Below are positions 31,366 to 40,808 of a stretch of 64,000 nucleotides of DNA, piece by piece; position 1 is the stretch's first letter; each line of letters opens with the position of its first letter. The position numbers and the translations under genes were made by a program. The stretch is taken from positions 1 to 64,000 of the forward strand of contig NZ_BAEI01000032.1 in NCBI RefSeq assembly GCF_000241325.1, in the 5' to 3' direction. Origin of the DNA: Gordonia polyisoprenivorans NBRC 16320 = JCM 10675. Its GTDB lineage: Bacteria > Actinomycetota > Actinomycetes > Mycobacteriales > Mycobacteriaceae. A model generated the notes under the pieces. The model made no database searches, was not told the origin of the DNA, and saw only the letters and a program-made list of their open reading frames with translations.

Positions 31366-32964
31366 GTGACCCTCACCGCCGGCGACGTCGCCCAGCGCGA
31401 CCGACACCTCAGCGCCGAGATCACGGCGTCGGCGCACCCGACCGCGCCACGGCCCGGCCCGGAGATCCCGAACCCTCTGTTCGGCGCTCCCGATCGCGTT
31501 CGCGGACTGATCGTCGGCCTGGTCATCACGTTGCTCGCGACGATCACACGCTTCTGGTCGCTGAACACGCCGACCGACGACGGCACCCCGATCTTCGACG
31601 AGAAGCACTACGTCCCGCAGGGCTGGCAGGTCCTCACCGGCGGCAATTGGATCGAGGACAACCCGGCCTACGGGCTGGTCGTGCATCCACCGGTCGGCAA
31701 ATGGCTACTCGCCGCCGGCGAGGCCATGTTCGGTTACACCCCGCTCGGGTGGCGGGTGATCTCGGCGCTGTCGGGCATCGCGATCGTGGTGATGATCTAC
31801 CTCGTCGTACGACGCATGACCCGATCCACCCTGATCGGCGCGATCGCCGGGATCTTCGCGATCTGCGACGGCGTGCTCGTCGTCCAGTCACGGCTGGGCA
31901 TGCTCGACATCTTCCAGGCACTGTTCGTCGTGGCGACCTTCACCGCGCTGATCGCCGACCGCGACCAGGTGCGGGCACGCATGCACAAGGTGTATCTGGA
32001 AGGCCGCATCCACGATTCGGTGTTCGGGCCGCGCCTGGGCTTTCGCTGGTATCGCTTCACCGCGGGCGTCATGCTCGGGCTGACCTGCGGTACCAAATGG
32101 TCGGGGATCTACTACATCATCTTCTTCGGGCTGCTCTCGGTGGGCTTCGACGTCGCCGCCCGCAAGGCCTATCACGTGCAGCGCCCCTGGCTGGGCACGT
32201 TGCGTCGCGACGTCTTCCCGGCGGGCATGAGCCTTGCCGTGATGCCGATCGCCATCTACCTGGCGACGTTCATCCCGTGGTTCTCCAGTGAGACGTCGGT
32301 GTACCGCTATCAGGTCGGCAACACCATCGGCACCGGTGGCACATGGTCGTGGTTGCCCGGCGCGTGGCGCTCACTCTGGTACTACGAGGCCGGTGTACTG
32401 AGCTTCCACGAGCACCTCACCAACTCGGCGGGCAACCACCACCCATGGGAATCCAAGCCGTGGACGTGGCCGATGAGCCTGCGGCCCATGCTCTATGCCC
32501 TGGAGAACGGACCCGACCAATGCGGCGGCGGCGAATGTGTCCGCGCGCAGATGCTCATCGGCTCACCGGCGATGTGGTGGTTGTCGGTGCCGATGCTGCT
32601 CTGGGGCATGTGGTCGTGGTTCGTGCGACGCGACTGGCGCTACGCCGCGGTCGTCACCGCCTACGCCGCCGGCTACCTGCCGTGGTTCATCGAACTCGAC
32701 CGTCAGATGTACTTCTTCTACGCGACCGTGCTCGCGCCGTTCCTGGTGATGGGATTGGCATTGGCCTGCGGGGACATCCTGCGCGGATCGCGACGCGCCG
32801 TGCCGGGCACCAGACCGGAGAGACAGGCGCTCGCGGTCATCGTCGTCGCCCTCTATGTGGGGCTCGTCGTCGCCAACTTCGTCTGGCTGTGGCCGATCCT
32901 GACCGCCTCCCCCATCTCGCCGACGATGTGGCGGCAGGAGATCTGGTTGCCCAGCTGGGGCTGA
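31366..32964 (+). CDS. pmt: Dolichyl-phosphate-mannose protein O-mannosyltransferase
   Basis: A 532-residue polytopic GT-C glycosyltransferase that transfers mannose from polyprenyl-phosphate-mannose to secreted proteins at the membrane. The first extracellular loop has the acidic PIFDEKHYVPQ (DE motif). A second loop contains GVLSFHEHLTNSAGNHHPWE and WPMSLRPMLY. About ten membrane helices follow the cytoplasmic N-terminus. The GTG start sits 7 bases after TACGAT (31353-31358), so the message may be leaderless. It may glycosylate secreted proteins such as RpfB or the Ser/Thr/Pro-rich protein at 49504. The 109 bases downstream hold a 21-base repeat array. Confidence 0.92.
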   Translation: MTLTAGDVAQRDRHLSAEITASAHPTAPRPGPEIPNPLFGAPDRVRGLIVGLVITLLATITRFWSLNTPTDDGTPIFDEKHYVPQGWQVLTGGNWIEDNPAYGLVVHPPVGKWLLAAGEAMFGYTPLGWRVISALSGIAIVVMIYLVVRRMTRSTLIGAIAGIFAICDGVLVVQSRLGMLDIFQALFVVATFTALIADRDQVRARMHKVYLEGRIHDSVFGPRLGFRWYRFTAGVMLGLTCGTKWSGIYYIIFFGLLSVGFDVAARKAYHVQRPWLGTLRRDVFPAGMSLAVMPIAIYLATFIPWFSSETSVYRYQVGNTIGTGGTWSWLPGAWRSLWYYEAGVLSFHEHLTNSAGNHHPWESKPWTWPMSLRPMLYALENGPDQCGGGECVRAQMLIGSPAMWWLSVPMLLWGMWSWFVRRDWRYAAVVTAYAAGYLPWFIELDRQMYFFYATVLAPFLVMGLALACGDILRGSRRAVPGTRPERQALAVIVVALYVGLVVANFVWLWPILTASPISPTMWRQEIWLPSWG

Positions 32965-32978
32965 TACCCGATCGACGC

Positions 32979-33062
32979 GATCAAGCGCACGGTCGACGGG
33001 ATACAGCGCACGGTCGACGCGAATGGGCGCCCGATCGATGCGACAGGGCGCCCACTCGACGG
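32979..33062. repeat. Imperfect 21-base tandem repeat, four units
   Basis: Units at 32979, 33000, 33021 and 33042 share the pattern GATnnnGCGC-ACGGTCGACGn. A truncated fifth lies just upstream (32963-32978). They fill the convergent gap between pmt and the BCCT gene. Units 1 and 2 are nearly identical, 3 and 4 more diverged. No gene is supported here. Confidence 0.75.
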
Positions 33063-33073
33063 TTGTTGCCGGG

Positions 33074-34801
33074 CTACTCGGTGCGCGGTGTCGCGCCCGC
33101 CCCGTCCGAAACCTGCCCGTCCGAAACGCGACCGTCCGGAACCTGCCCGTCCGGGCTCGCCACGATCGGCGTGGTACCGGCGACCGGCATCTCACCGGTG
33201 CTGATCACCTCGGCCTGTTTGCGGATGTGGTCGTCGACCTGTCCGGCGAGGATCTGACGCGACACGATCAGCGGGTCACGCCGCAGATCCATGTACAGCG
33301 AGACGCACATGCCGATCATCACCAGGACGAACGGCAGCGCGGCGATGATCGCCATCTGCTTGATGCCGTTGAGGGCTTCGTGGTCGGGGTCGTCGCCGCC
33401 CATCGCGAGCAGCAACGCGGCGACGGCACCGGTCAGCACACCCCAGAACACGGTCGTCACCCGGCGTGGCTCGTGGGTGCCGCGCTCGGAGAGCGTACCC
33501 ATCACCAGTGACGCCGAGTCGGCGCCGGACACGAAGAAGATCGCGACGAGGATCATCACCAGCGCTGAGGCGATACCCGTCCACGGCAGGTTGGCCAGCA
33601 CATCGAACAGGGTGTCCTCGCTGGCGGCGGTGGCCGGGTCGAACGGCAGCACGCCGTCCATGTTCTCCCGGATCGCGGTGCCGCCGAAAATGCAGAACCA
33701 CAGCAACGACACCACCACCGGCACCACCATGACGCCGATGACGAATTCGCGGATCGTCCGGCCCTTGGAGATCTTGGCCAGGAACATCCCGACGAACGGG
33801 GTCCACGACACCCACCACGCCCAGTAGAAGATCGTCCAGTCGGCCAGCCACTGCTGACCGTCGGCGTCGACGGTGGCGCCCGAGCGCGCCGAGAAGAACG
33901 GCAGATCGTTGAGATAGGCGCCGAGGGTGGTCGGCAGCAGATCGAGGATGAAGACGGTGGGGCCGACCACGAAGACGAAGACCGCGAGGATCAGCGCCAA
34001 CACCATGTTGATGTTGGACAGCCACTGGATGCCCTTGGCGATCCCCGACACCGCCGACGCCACGAAGCACGCGGTGAGGATCGCGACGATCGCCACCAAC
34101 AGCATGGTGCCCGGATTGTCGAGCCAGCCGACCTTGCTGATCCCCGAACCGATCTGCAGCGCACCGAGTCCCAGCGAGGCGACGGTCCCGAACAGGGTCG
34201 CGAAGATCGCGAGGATGTCGATGATCTTGCCGATCGGACCGTTGGTCCGCGACCCCAGCAGCGGGGCGAACACCGAGCTGATCAACTGGGTACGCCCACA
34301 TCGGTAGGTGCCGTAGGCGATCGCCAGCCCGACCACCGCGTACATCGCCCACGGGTGAAAACCCCAGTGGAACATGGTCGTTGCCATGGCGGTGCGCACG
34401 TCGGCGGCGGTCATCTCCGGTGGCGCGTCGACGAAGTGGAACAGCGGCTCATACGAGCCGAAGAACATCAGGCCGATGCCCATGCCGGCGCTGAACATCA
34501 TCGCGATCCAGCTGACCGTGCGGTATTCGGGCTTCTCGTCGTCGGCTCCGAGCGGGATGCGACCGTACTTGCTGACCGCGAGATAGACCGCGAAGATCAC
34601 GAATCCGGTGGCCGCCAACACGAACAGCCAGCCGAGATTGGTGGTGATCCATCCGAGGACGGTGTCGCTGACCGTGTTGAGGCTGTCGGGGCCGATCAGC
34701 CCCCAGGCGACGAAACCGATGACGATCGCGGCAGTGACCCCGAACACCGTCGGATCCAACGAGACTCGCGTTCCGGTTGCGGGTTTTTGGGCTTTTTGCA
34801 C
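33074..34801 (-). CDS. BCCT-family transporter (betaine/choline/carnitine type)
   Basis: A 575-residue, 12-helix secondary transporter. The first helix begins DPTVFGVTAAIVIGFVAWGL. The GMGIGLMFFGSYEPLFHF motif and the diagnostic Trp-rich FYWAWWVSWTPFVGMFLAKI lie further on. Such transporters take up quaternary ammonium compounds with Na+ or H+, often for osmoprotection. The C-terminal tail is hydrophilic with a short repeat (DGQVPDGRVSDGQVSDG), which is not typical. The GTG start at 34801 falls before the first helix; no ribosome site is clear. It is the last gene of MFS - arcA - gntR - BCCT and is probably under the adjacent GntR regulator. Confidence 0.9.
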   Translation of the reverse strand: MQKAQKPATGTRVSLDPTVFGVTAAIVIGFVAWGLIGPDSLNTVSDTVLGWITTNLGWLFVLAATGFVIFAVYLAVSKYGRIPLGADDEKPEYRTVSWIAMMFSAGMGIGLMFFGSYEPLFHFVDAPPEMTAADVRTAMATTMFHWGFHPWAMYAVVGLAIAYGTYRCGRTQLISSVFAPLLGSRTNGPIGKIIDILAIFATLFGTVASLGLGALQIGSGISKVGWLDNPGTMLLVAIVAILTACFVASAVSGIAKGIQWLSNINMVLALILAVFVFVVGPTVFILDLLPTTLGAYLNDLPFFSARSGATVDADGQQWLADWTIFYWAWWVSWTPFVGMFLAKISKGRTIREFVIGVMVVPVVVSLLWFCIFGGTAIRENMDGVLPFDPATAASEDTLFDVLANLPWTGIASALVMILVAIFFVSGADSASLVMGTLSERGTHEPRRVTTVFWGVLTGAVAALLLAMGGDDPDHEALNGIKQMAIIAALPFVLVMIGMCVSLYMDLRRDPLIVSRQILAGQVDDHIRKQAEVISTGEMPVAGTTPIVASPDGQVPDGRVSDGQVSDGAGATPRTE

Positions 34802-34832
34802 CAATTCACACAAGCAACAATCTTGGCGAACT

Positions 34833-35228
34833 TCAACTCCAGCCGAGAGCGCGCCGCAGCATGTCGAGGATCGCCGCGTCGTCGAACCCCAGCTCACGCA
34901 GGCTTTTCACATGCTCGACGGTGGTGTTCTGGGCGGCCGCGAGCCGGGCGTCGGGGCCGGCCTTGATGAACGATCCGTGACGTCCGCGGGTCTCGATGAT
35001 GCCGCCCGCCTCGAGTTCGCGGTAGCTGCGGGCAACGGTGTTGGGCGCGAGGCGCAGATCCGATGCCAGTGCCCGGACCGTCGGAATCCGCGCCCCCACC
35101 AAGATCTTTCCCGACCCGATGAGCTCGATCACGCCCAACCGGATCTGTTCGTAGGGCGGGCGCGCGGCGGTGGGATCGATGCGCAGCAGCCCGGCGAGGT
35201 GGATGGGCACGTTGGGGTCGGTGGTCAC
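34833..35228 (-). CDS. GntR-family regulator, short YtrA type
   Basis: A 131-residue regulator. The N-terminal winged helix carries PPYEQIRLGVIELIGSGKI, VPTVRALASDLRLAPNTVAR-like residues and YRELEAGGIIETRGRHGSFI. Only a short helical tail for dimerisation follows, with no effector domain; this is the YtrA subclass, which usually regulates neighbouring transporters. A GTG start at 35228 is used, 6 bases after the arcA stop. It lies 31 bases before the BCCT start, so all are probably cotranscribed and autoregulated. Confidence 0.88.
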   Translation of the reverse strand: MTTDPNVPIHLAGLLRIDPTAARPPYEQIRLGVIELIGSGKILVGARIPTVRALASDLRLAPNTVARSYRELEAGGIIETRGRHGSFIKAGPDARLAAAQNTTVEHVKSLRELGFDDAAILDMLRRALGWS

Positions 35229-35234
35229 GGGGCC

Positions 35235-36500
35235 TCAGATCTCGTCACGTGCGAGCGGGCAGGCCATGCAGCGCGGGCCACCACGCCCCGCGTCGAGTTC
35301 GGAACCGTCGATCTCGATGACCTCGATGCCCGACTCCCGCAGCCGTCGGTTGGTGTCGGAGTTGTGGCGGTAGGACACGACGACGCCGGGCTCGACGGCG
35401 AGGGTGTTGCTGCTGTCGTTCCACTGACCGGGATCGGCCACCCCGGTGGCGAGGTCGGGTTCGATCAGCGTGATGCGGTCCCGGCCCATCGCCTCGGCCG
35501 CGGCGTCGGCGAACGGACGCGCCTGCGACACGCTCACTCCGCCAGTGCCGCCGTCGCGAACGGCAAAGGCGGACATGCCTTCTGCCATCACCGGGCGCAC
35601 CAGGAACTTCTCGGCGTCGACCATGGTGCACATCGTTCCCAGGTGCATGAACACCCCGGTCCGCTCGATCGGGATCGCGAGGACGGTGTGGGCGAGCGCA
35701 TCGGCGAACAGGCTCTGGGCCAGTGCCTCCGCGCCGGCCGGGGTGGTGCGCTCCCCCACCCCGACCGCCACGACACCCGGGGCGAGCAGCAGGACGTCGC
35801 CGCCCTCGACCGGTGCCACCCGGGACTCGTAGGCGCGACGCGCCCCCAGGAACCGCGGGTGGTGAGCGTAGATCAGGTCGACGAGCGACGCCTCGCGGGC
35901 CCGCGCCCGACGCGCCAGCGACGAGATCGCGAACCGCGAACCCACCCAGAACGAGCTGTCGCGGCTGTAGAGCAGATTGGGCAGCGGTTCGATCGCGAAC
36001 TCGTCGTCGCGATGCATCTGCCGCACCAGCGACGACGACGTCGATACGTTGATGTCGGGCAGTTCGCCGAAGGTGATCCCGCCGGTGAGGACGCGGGCGA
36101 GATCGGCGGCCGGCAGCGCGCGCAGATGGCGGCTGAGCTCGTCGACGAGGTGCGGGCCGAGCCTGCGCACCCCGACGGCCGCCGAGATGCCCTGGATGCG
36201 TGCGGCCCCACTGTGTTCGATCGCCTCGGTGAGCAGATCGCCGAGTAACAGCACCTCGATGGCTCGGTCGCGCAGCGCGCCGGCGAAGGCGTCGTGCTCG
36301 TCGTGGGCGCGTGTGAGGTCGGGAACCCGGGCGAAGAGGTAGTCGGCGTCGTTCGCGGTGGTCAGCCGCGCCAGCTCCGGGCCGGGGCGATGCATGATCA
36401 CCGCACGCAGTCGGCCCACCTCGGTCGTGCATCCCAGGACGGACGGGCCGGCCGCGACAGAGGCGTCGGGGGGCGCGGGGGATTCGGGGGTCCTCGCCAT
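35235..36500 (-). CDS. arcA: Arginine deiminase
   Basis: A 421-residue arginine deiminase that hydrolyses L-arginine to citrulline and ammonia in the cytosol. N-terminal: [20 protein letters not shown]. Active-site stations: [40 protein letters not shown] and the C-terminal catalytic cysteine in [10 protein letters not shown] (Cys411). All key residues are intact. arcB and arcC are absent here, so a full ATP-yielding pathway is not shown. The ATG at 36500 follows GAGGGC closely. The order next to pmt recalls Rv1001-Rv1002c of M. tuberculosis, with gntR and BCCT inserted between. Confidence 0.93.
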   Translation of the reverse strand: MARTPESPAPPDASVAAGPSVLGCTTEVGRLRAVIMHRPGPELARLTTANDADYLFARVPDLTRAHDEHDAFAGALRDRAIEVLLLGDLLTEAIEHSGAARIQGISAAVGVRRLGPHLVDELSRHLRALPAADLARVLTGGITFGELPDINVSTSSSLVRQMHRDDEFAIEPLPNLLYSRDSSFWVGSRFAISSLARRARAREASLVDLIYAHHPRFLGARRAYESRVAPVEGGDVLLLAPGVVAVGVGERTTPAGAEALAQSLFADALAHTVLAIPIERTGVFMHLGTMCTMVDAEKFLVRPVMAEGMSAFAVRDGGTGGVSVSQARPFADAAAEAMGRDRITLIEPDLATGVADPGQWNDSSNTLAVEPGVVVSYRHNSDTNRRLRESGIEVIEIDGSELDAGRGGPRCMACPLARDEI

Positions 36501-36511
36501 GCCCTCATACG

Positions 36512-37735
36512 TTAGTCGGGAGTGGCCGGTGTCTCCGGGTCGGTGAGCTTGGCCGGTGCGCCGAGCACCTCCGGGGCGGTTTCCCGGGCGAAGAGCCACA
36601 TCACGAAGGCGAACGCCGCGACGGCGGCGGTGAAGACGAAGGCCGGCCCGAATCCGACTCTGTCGGCGACGTATCCGACGATCACCGGCCCGCCGATGGC
36701 ACCGAGATCCGACGACATGCCGTAGGCGGCCAGCGCCGATCCACCCTGTTTACGGGCACCGAGCACGTCGGCCAGCGCGGCCTGATGGGTCGGCGCGAAC
36801 AACCCGGAGCCGACGCCGGCGAGCACCGAGAGCCCCAAGGCCACCCAAATATTCGGTGAGAAGCCGAGCACCGCGGTCGAGACCGCCATGATGAGCAGCC
36901 CGGGCAGCATCACCTTGCGGCGACCGTAGCGGTCGGAGAAGCGGCCGGCCGCCAGGATCGCGGCGACATTGCCGACGGCGTACACCGCGAGCACCACACC
37001 GGCCATCGCGGGCTCCTGACCCAGACCATCGGTGATGAACAGCGGCACCACCGCCACCCGAACACCCATCGACGCCCAGCCCTGGGTGAAGTTGGAAGCC
37101 AGGATCGCCCGATAGGCGCTGTCGCGCAGCGCCGTCCGCAGCGTCATCACCCCGTGGGCGGCGCCGGTCTCGGTGGGCGGGGCACCACTGTCGCGGAGCT
37201 GGGTGGCCACCACCAGCGACGCGATCACCAACGCGACTGCGTACACGACGAACGGCATCCGCAACCCGAACCCGACCAGTGCCGCACCCACCAGCGGACC
37301 GGTGATGTTGCCGATCAAGAAACCCGCGGAGAAGAACCCGGCCACGCGGCCGCGGATGTCGTTGGGCGACAACCGGATCAGAAGCGCCATCGCCGACACG
37401 GTGAACATCGTCGATCCGATACCGCCGAGCCCCCGGAAGATCAGCAATTGCACGTAACTCTGGGCGAAGGCGCACGCGAAGGTACTCGCGGCGACGATCA
37501 GCAGGCCGGACAAATAGATTCGGCGTTCGCCGAGCAGTGTGACCAGCCGTCCGGTGGTCGGGGCGAACAGCAGACGCATCACCGCGAACGCCGACACCAC
37601 CGCCGACACCGCGGTGTAGCCGACGTCGAAGCTACGCGCGAAACTCGGTAGCGCCGGGGCGATCAGGCCGAAGCCGAGCGCGATGACCACATTGGCGCTC
37701 AGCAACACCCAGATTCCGCGGGGGATCTGTTTCAT
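36512..37735 (-). CDS. MFS transporter, drug/metabolite efflux type
   Basis: A 407-residue, 12-helix major facilitator protein. It has [18 protein letters not shown] after helix 2 (the loop 2-3 motif) and [18 protein letters not shown] in the second half, typical of drug:H+ antiporters. It begins [20 protein letters not shown]. The substrate is unknown. It starts the run MFS - arcA - gntR - BCCT, 11 bases before arcA, and is 10 bases after the patatin gene, so transcription may extend from further upstream. Export of an arginine-derived product is a guess from context only. Confidence 0.85.
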   Translation of the reverse strand: MKQIPRGIWVLLSANVVIALGFGLIAPALPSFARSFDVGYTAVSAVVSAFAVMRLLFAPTTGRLVTLLGERRIYLSGLLIVAASTFACAFAQSYVQLLIFRGLGGIGSTMFTVSAMALLIRLSPNDIRGRVAGFFSAGFLIGNITGPLVGAALVGFGLRMPFVVYAVALVIASLVVATQLRDSGAPPTETGAAHGVMTLRTALRDSAYRAILASNFTQGWASMGVRVAVVPLFITDGLGQEPAMAGVVLAVYAVGNVAAILAAGRFSDRYGRRKVMLPGLLIMAVSTAVLGFSPNIWVALGLSVLAGVGSGLFAPTHQAALADVLGARKQGGSALAAYGMSSDLGAIGGPVIVGYVADRVGFGPAFVFTAAVAAFAFVMWLFARETAPEVLGAPAKLTDPETPATPD

Positions 37736-37745
37736 CCGCGGTCGC

Positions 37746-38786
37746 TCATGGGAGTTCGGGAAGCCGGTCGAGGGCCTCGGCGGTCTTCGATCGGCCGAGT
37801 TCGATCATCTCCGAGGCCTTGTGAAAGTCCAGCGTGCGCACCGACTTCCGCGGGATCTCGATGAGGATGTCGGGCGGATACCCGGCGATCTGATGTCGGG
37901 TCAGGGCGATCGACATGATGTCGAGGGACCGGCTGAGCACCTCGATGCGGCCCATGGTCTTGGGCTCCCCGGTCTTGGGCTCACCCGTCTTGGGCTCTCC
38001 GGTCTTGGGTTCACCGGTCTTGGGTTCACCGCCCGGGTCCTCGCCCGCCGACCCGATGTCCTCGGTCCCGGAGGGGACGGTGTCGGCGGAATCCGGGGCG
38101 TCGGCGTGCGGGTCGAGACCGATGCGGTCGCGGACCGAGCGCACGAATTCGCTCGACAGGATGGGGTCGACGTTGCGTCGGATGACGCCCTTGGCCTTGG
38201 TCTCCCGGGCCGCGCGCGCCGCGGAGCCACCCTCTCCGTCGAGGACCACGCCGATGGTGACGTCGCTGGCGACCGCGGAGGTCGGCGCCACCGGCAGCGG
38301 GTCGAGGATGCCGCCGTCGGCGAGCAGCCGACCGTCGAGCAGGTGGGGTGCGATGACTCCGGGGATCGCGATCGACGCGCGGATCGCGTCGACGAGTCGC
38401 CCGCGCTGAAACCACACCGACCGGCCGGCACCGAGGTCGGTGGCCACGGCGGTGAACGGGATGGGCAGGTCCTCGATCGCTACGTCGCCGAGGATGTCCT
38501 GCACGCGCGCGACGATGCGTTCGGCGCCGATGACCCCGCCCGGTTTGGTCAGCGACACATCGAGCAGTCGCATGACGTCGAGTTGGTTGAGGCCGCTGAT
38601 CCACTCGACGTACTCGGCGAGTCCACCGGCACAATGCAATCCGCCGACGAGGGCGCCCATCGACGAGCCGGCGATGCTGACGAGGGAGAAGCCGCGGGCC
38701 TCGAGTTCGGCGATCACCCCGATATGGGCGTACCCGCGCGCACCTCCACTGCCCAGGGCGAGGGCCACCCGTGAACCTCCGGCCAT
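37746..38786 (-). CDS. Patatin-like phospholipase (NTE/RssA type)
   Basis: A 346-residue patatin-domain protein. The oxyanion loop GSGGARGYAHIGV is at 12-24, the nucleophile elbow GSSMG has Ser42, and LLADGGILDPLP carries the catalytic Asp. It likely hydrolyses membrane lipids or lysophospholipids in the cytosol. Between the catalytic domain and the last ~70 residues sits a low-complexity linker of five perfect GEPKT repeats preceded by an acidic stretch. The C-terminal part (LTRHQIAGYPPDILIEIPRK) is conserved-looking. Ten bases before the MFS start. Confidence 0.88.
   Translation of the reverse strand: MAGGSRVALALGSGGARGYAHIGVIAELEARGFSLVSIAGSSMGALVGGLHCAGGLAEYVEWISGLNQLDVMRLLDVSLTKPGGVIGAERIVARVQDILGDVAIEDLPIPFTAVATDLGAGRSVWFQRGRLVDAIRASIAIPGVIAPHLLDGRLLADGGILDPLPVAPTSAVASDVTIGVVLDGEGGSAARAARETKAKGVIRRNVDPILSSEFVRSVRDRIGLDPHADAPDSADTVPSGTEDIGSAGEDPGGEPKTGEPKTGEPKTGEPKTGEPKTMGRIEVLSRSLDIMSIALTRHQIAGYPPDILIEIPRKSVRTLDFHKASEMIELGRSKTAEALDRLPELP
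37956..38030 (-). repeat. 15-base tandem repeat encoding (GEPKT)5 in the patatin gene
   Basis: Five 15-base units with only synonymous differences encode GEPKT five times. Unit number could vary by slippage without frameshift. It acts as a charged flexible linker between the catalytic domain and the C-terminal segment. Confidence 0.9.
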
Positions 38787-38829
38787 GGGTCCAGCTTAGG
38801 GCGCCTCATGCATCCGCCGGGGAGTGGTC

Positions 38830-39276
38830 TCATTCCTCCAGCAACCGACGCGGCCCGGGACCCTGCCGGTGCAGTTCGTCCCCGGGATTGAGCAGGTGAC
38901 ACGCACTCAACGACAGACATCCGCACCCGACGCAGGAGCCGATCATGTCGCGCATCTTCTCCAGCAGTGCGATGCGGTGATCGAGGTCGTCGATCCAGCG
39001 TTTCGACGCCGCTTCCCACATGGCCGTCGACGGTGATTCGGCGTCACCGAGTTCGCCGAGTACCTCGGCGATCACCGCGAGCGGGATCCCGGCGGTCTGG
39101 GAGGCCTTGATGAAGGCCACCCGGCGCAGCATCGCGCGGTGATAGCGACGCTGGTTGCCCGCGGTGCGGCGGGAGAAGATGAGACCTTGCTCCTCGTAGT
39201 ACCGCACCGCGGACGTGGCGATCCCGGCTCGCAAGGCGAGTTCCCCGACGGAGAGCTCGATCTTCTTCAGGCCCAT
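38830..39276 (-). CDS. soxR: Redox-sensitive transcriptional activator SoxR (MerR family)
   Basis: A 148-residue MerR-family regulator. The HTH region is ELSVGELALRAGIATSAVRY, followed by YEEQGLIFSRRTAGNQRRY and a dimerisation helix. The [2Fe-2S] cluster ligands are complete: Cys115, Cys118, Cys120, Cys126 in C-V-G-C-G-C-x5-C. SoxR senses redox-cycling compounds by cluster oxidation. It lies 64 bases after the universal stress protein gene and 43 before the patatin gene. Actinobacterial SoxR usually drives nearby oxidoreductase or export genes. The MFS exporter downstream is a candidate target, but no SoxR box was identified. Confidence 0.93.
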   Translation of the reverse strand: MGLKKIELSVGELALRAGIATSAVRYYEEQGLIFSRRTAGNQRRYHRAMLRRVAFIKASQTAGIPLAVIAEVLGELGDAESPSTAMWEAASKRWIDDLDHRIALLEKMRDMIGSCVGCGCLSLSACHLLNPGDELHRQGPGPRRLLEE

Positions 39277-39340
39277 GGGAACCGATGATGCCCCACCGGG
39301 CGGCGATCGCCACCGCAACCCGTGCCGGAGATTGCTCGGT

Positions 39341-40207
39341 TCAGCTGCGGACGACCATCACCGGCAGATGCGCCTGGTGCAGGATCTTCTGGCTGGTCGA
39401 ACCGAGGAGCAGACCCTTGAAGCCGCCACGGCCACGGCTGCCGACGACGACGAGACCGGCGTTGTACTTCTCGGCCGCCGACAACACGGCCTTGCCCGGT
39501 TCTTCCGGCAGCACCTCGCGCACCACCTCGACGTCGGGGAACTCCTGGCTGTATCCGGCCAGACGCTCGGCGAGGGCGGCGACGGCGTCCTGCGACATCC
39601 GCTCGACCTCGTCGGGGTCGATGCCGTAGCCGTGCAGGGCGTCGGCGTCGAGCGGGGTCCAGGTGTGCACCGCGATGAGCTTGGTGGTGCGCAACGACGC
39701 CTGGCGGAAGGCCTCCTTGATGGCGCTGTCGCTGACGGGCGTGTCGTCGATGCCGACGACGACCGGTGCACTCGGCTCCGACGGCCCGCACACCACCACC
39801 ACGCGCCCACGCGAGTGGGAGGCCACGGTGGTGCTCACCGATCCCAGGAACAGTCCCTTGATGCTGCCGAGCCCACGGGTACCGAGCACGATCGCGGCCT
39901 CGTCCTTGCCGAGTTCGAGCAGCACGCGTGCGGCGTCGCCGTCGACGATCGAAGCGTGGATCGTCAGGTCCGGAGCGATGGCCTTCGCCACGTCCGCGGC
40001 GGCGTGCACGGCGTCGGTGGCGTCCTGACGGATCGCGTCGATGACGTCTTGCGGAATGATCAGGCCGGGCGCGTAGTCGCTCGTGCTCGCGTCGTAGACG
40101 CCGACCAGCTTGAGCTCATGCCCTTCGAGGTGAGCGGCGGCCGCGGCCCACTTGACTGCATCGGTCGACGCTTCCGACCCGTCGACGCCGACGAGGATTG
40201 CGCTCAT
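39341..40207 (-). CDS. Universal stress protein with tandem UspA domains
   Basis: A 288-residue protein of two UspA domains (about 1-145 and 148-288). Each has an ATP-binding G-2x-G-9x-G(S/T) pattern: GTRGLGSIKGLFLGSVST in the first, GSRGRGGFKGLLLGSTSQ in the second. Domain starts are ILVGVDGSEASTDAV and VVVGIDDTPVSDSAI. Tandem USPs of this kind in Mycobacteriales are often DosR targets induced in hypoxia; no DosR box was verified here. The ATG at 40207 follows AAGGGAG. It is first in a long minus-strand run that includes soxR. Confidence 0.93.
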   Translation of the reverse strand: MSAILVGVDGSEASTDAVKWAAAAAHLEGHELKLVGVYDASTSDYAPGLIIPQDVIDAIRQDATDAVHAAADVAKAIAPDLTIHASIVDGDAARVLLELGKDEAAIVLGTRGLGSIKGLFLGSVSTTVASHSRGRVVVVCGPSEPSAPVVVGIDDTPVSDSAIKEAFRQASLRTTKLIAVHTWTPLDADALHGYGIDPDEVERMSQDAVAALAERLAGYSQEFPDVEVVREVLPEEPGKAVLSAAEKYNAGLVVVGSRGRGGFKGLLLGSTSQKILHQAHLPVMVVRS

Positions 40208-40385
40208 TGTCTTGTCATCTCCCTTTGTGGCGAACATCTGTGGACATACCTTCCACTGTTCATCCTGCCACGTCCGAACTCACCGGTAATGAGAAGAAAG
40301 TCCTGACCATTGCGGGTTTCGGCCCGGAGCGTAGGGTCGGAGATGACCGATTCACATCCCCCGCGATCCGATGTCCGGAAGGTCG

Positions 40386-40739
40386 ATGACCCCCGACGAA
40401 ACACCCCCACCACCCGATTCCCGCCCGCCCGGTTCTCCCCCGGGACCGGGCCCAGAGGAGCCGTCGACTCTGCGCGCCGCCGTCACCTACGGAATCGTGG
40501 TCATCGGTCTCGGCCTGGCGACGCTGCTCGTCGCATTGGCGTCCTCGGACGGATTGCGCACCGCCCTGGTGGTTGCCGCGCCGATCGTCGTCGGCGTCGG
40601 CGCCCTCGGCGGGCTGTGGCGGACCTACACCGTCTGGCGCGCGGGTGGGCGCTGGCAGGTGTGGCAGGGTGCGGCGTGGTTTCTGCTCGCCACCTTCGTG
40701 GTCTTCCTGTTCAGCACGGCTCCCGCACTGGTCGGCTGA
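40386..40739 (+). CDS. Small two-helix membrane protein of unknown function
   Basis: A 117-residue protein. A proline-rich N-terminus of ~30 residues (PDETPPPPDSRPPGSPPGPG) is followed by two or three hydrophobic helices (AVTYGIVVIGLGLATLLVAL, then a second at ~60-80, and WFLLATFVVFLFS near the C-terminus). Its family is not recognised. The ATG at 40386 is preferred for its GGAAGG just upstream; 40371 is an alternative. It is 69 bases before the Ser/Thr kinase gene and may be cotranscribed. Confidence 0.65.
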   Translation: MTPDETPPPPDSRPPGSPPGPGPEEPSTLRAAVTYGIVVIGLGLATLLVALASSDGLRTALVVAAPIVVGVGALGGLWRTYTVWRAGGRWQVWQGAAWFLLATFVVFLFSTAPALVG

Positions 40740-40808
40740 TCGGTCCACACCTGATCGGCCCACACACCGCCGGATCGGCGCAGGTGCACCGGCTACACTC
40801 GTACCGCA

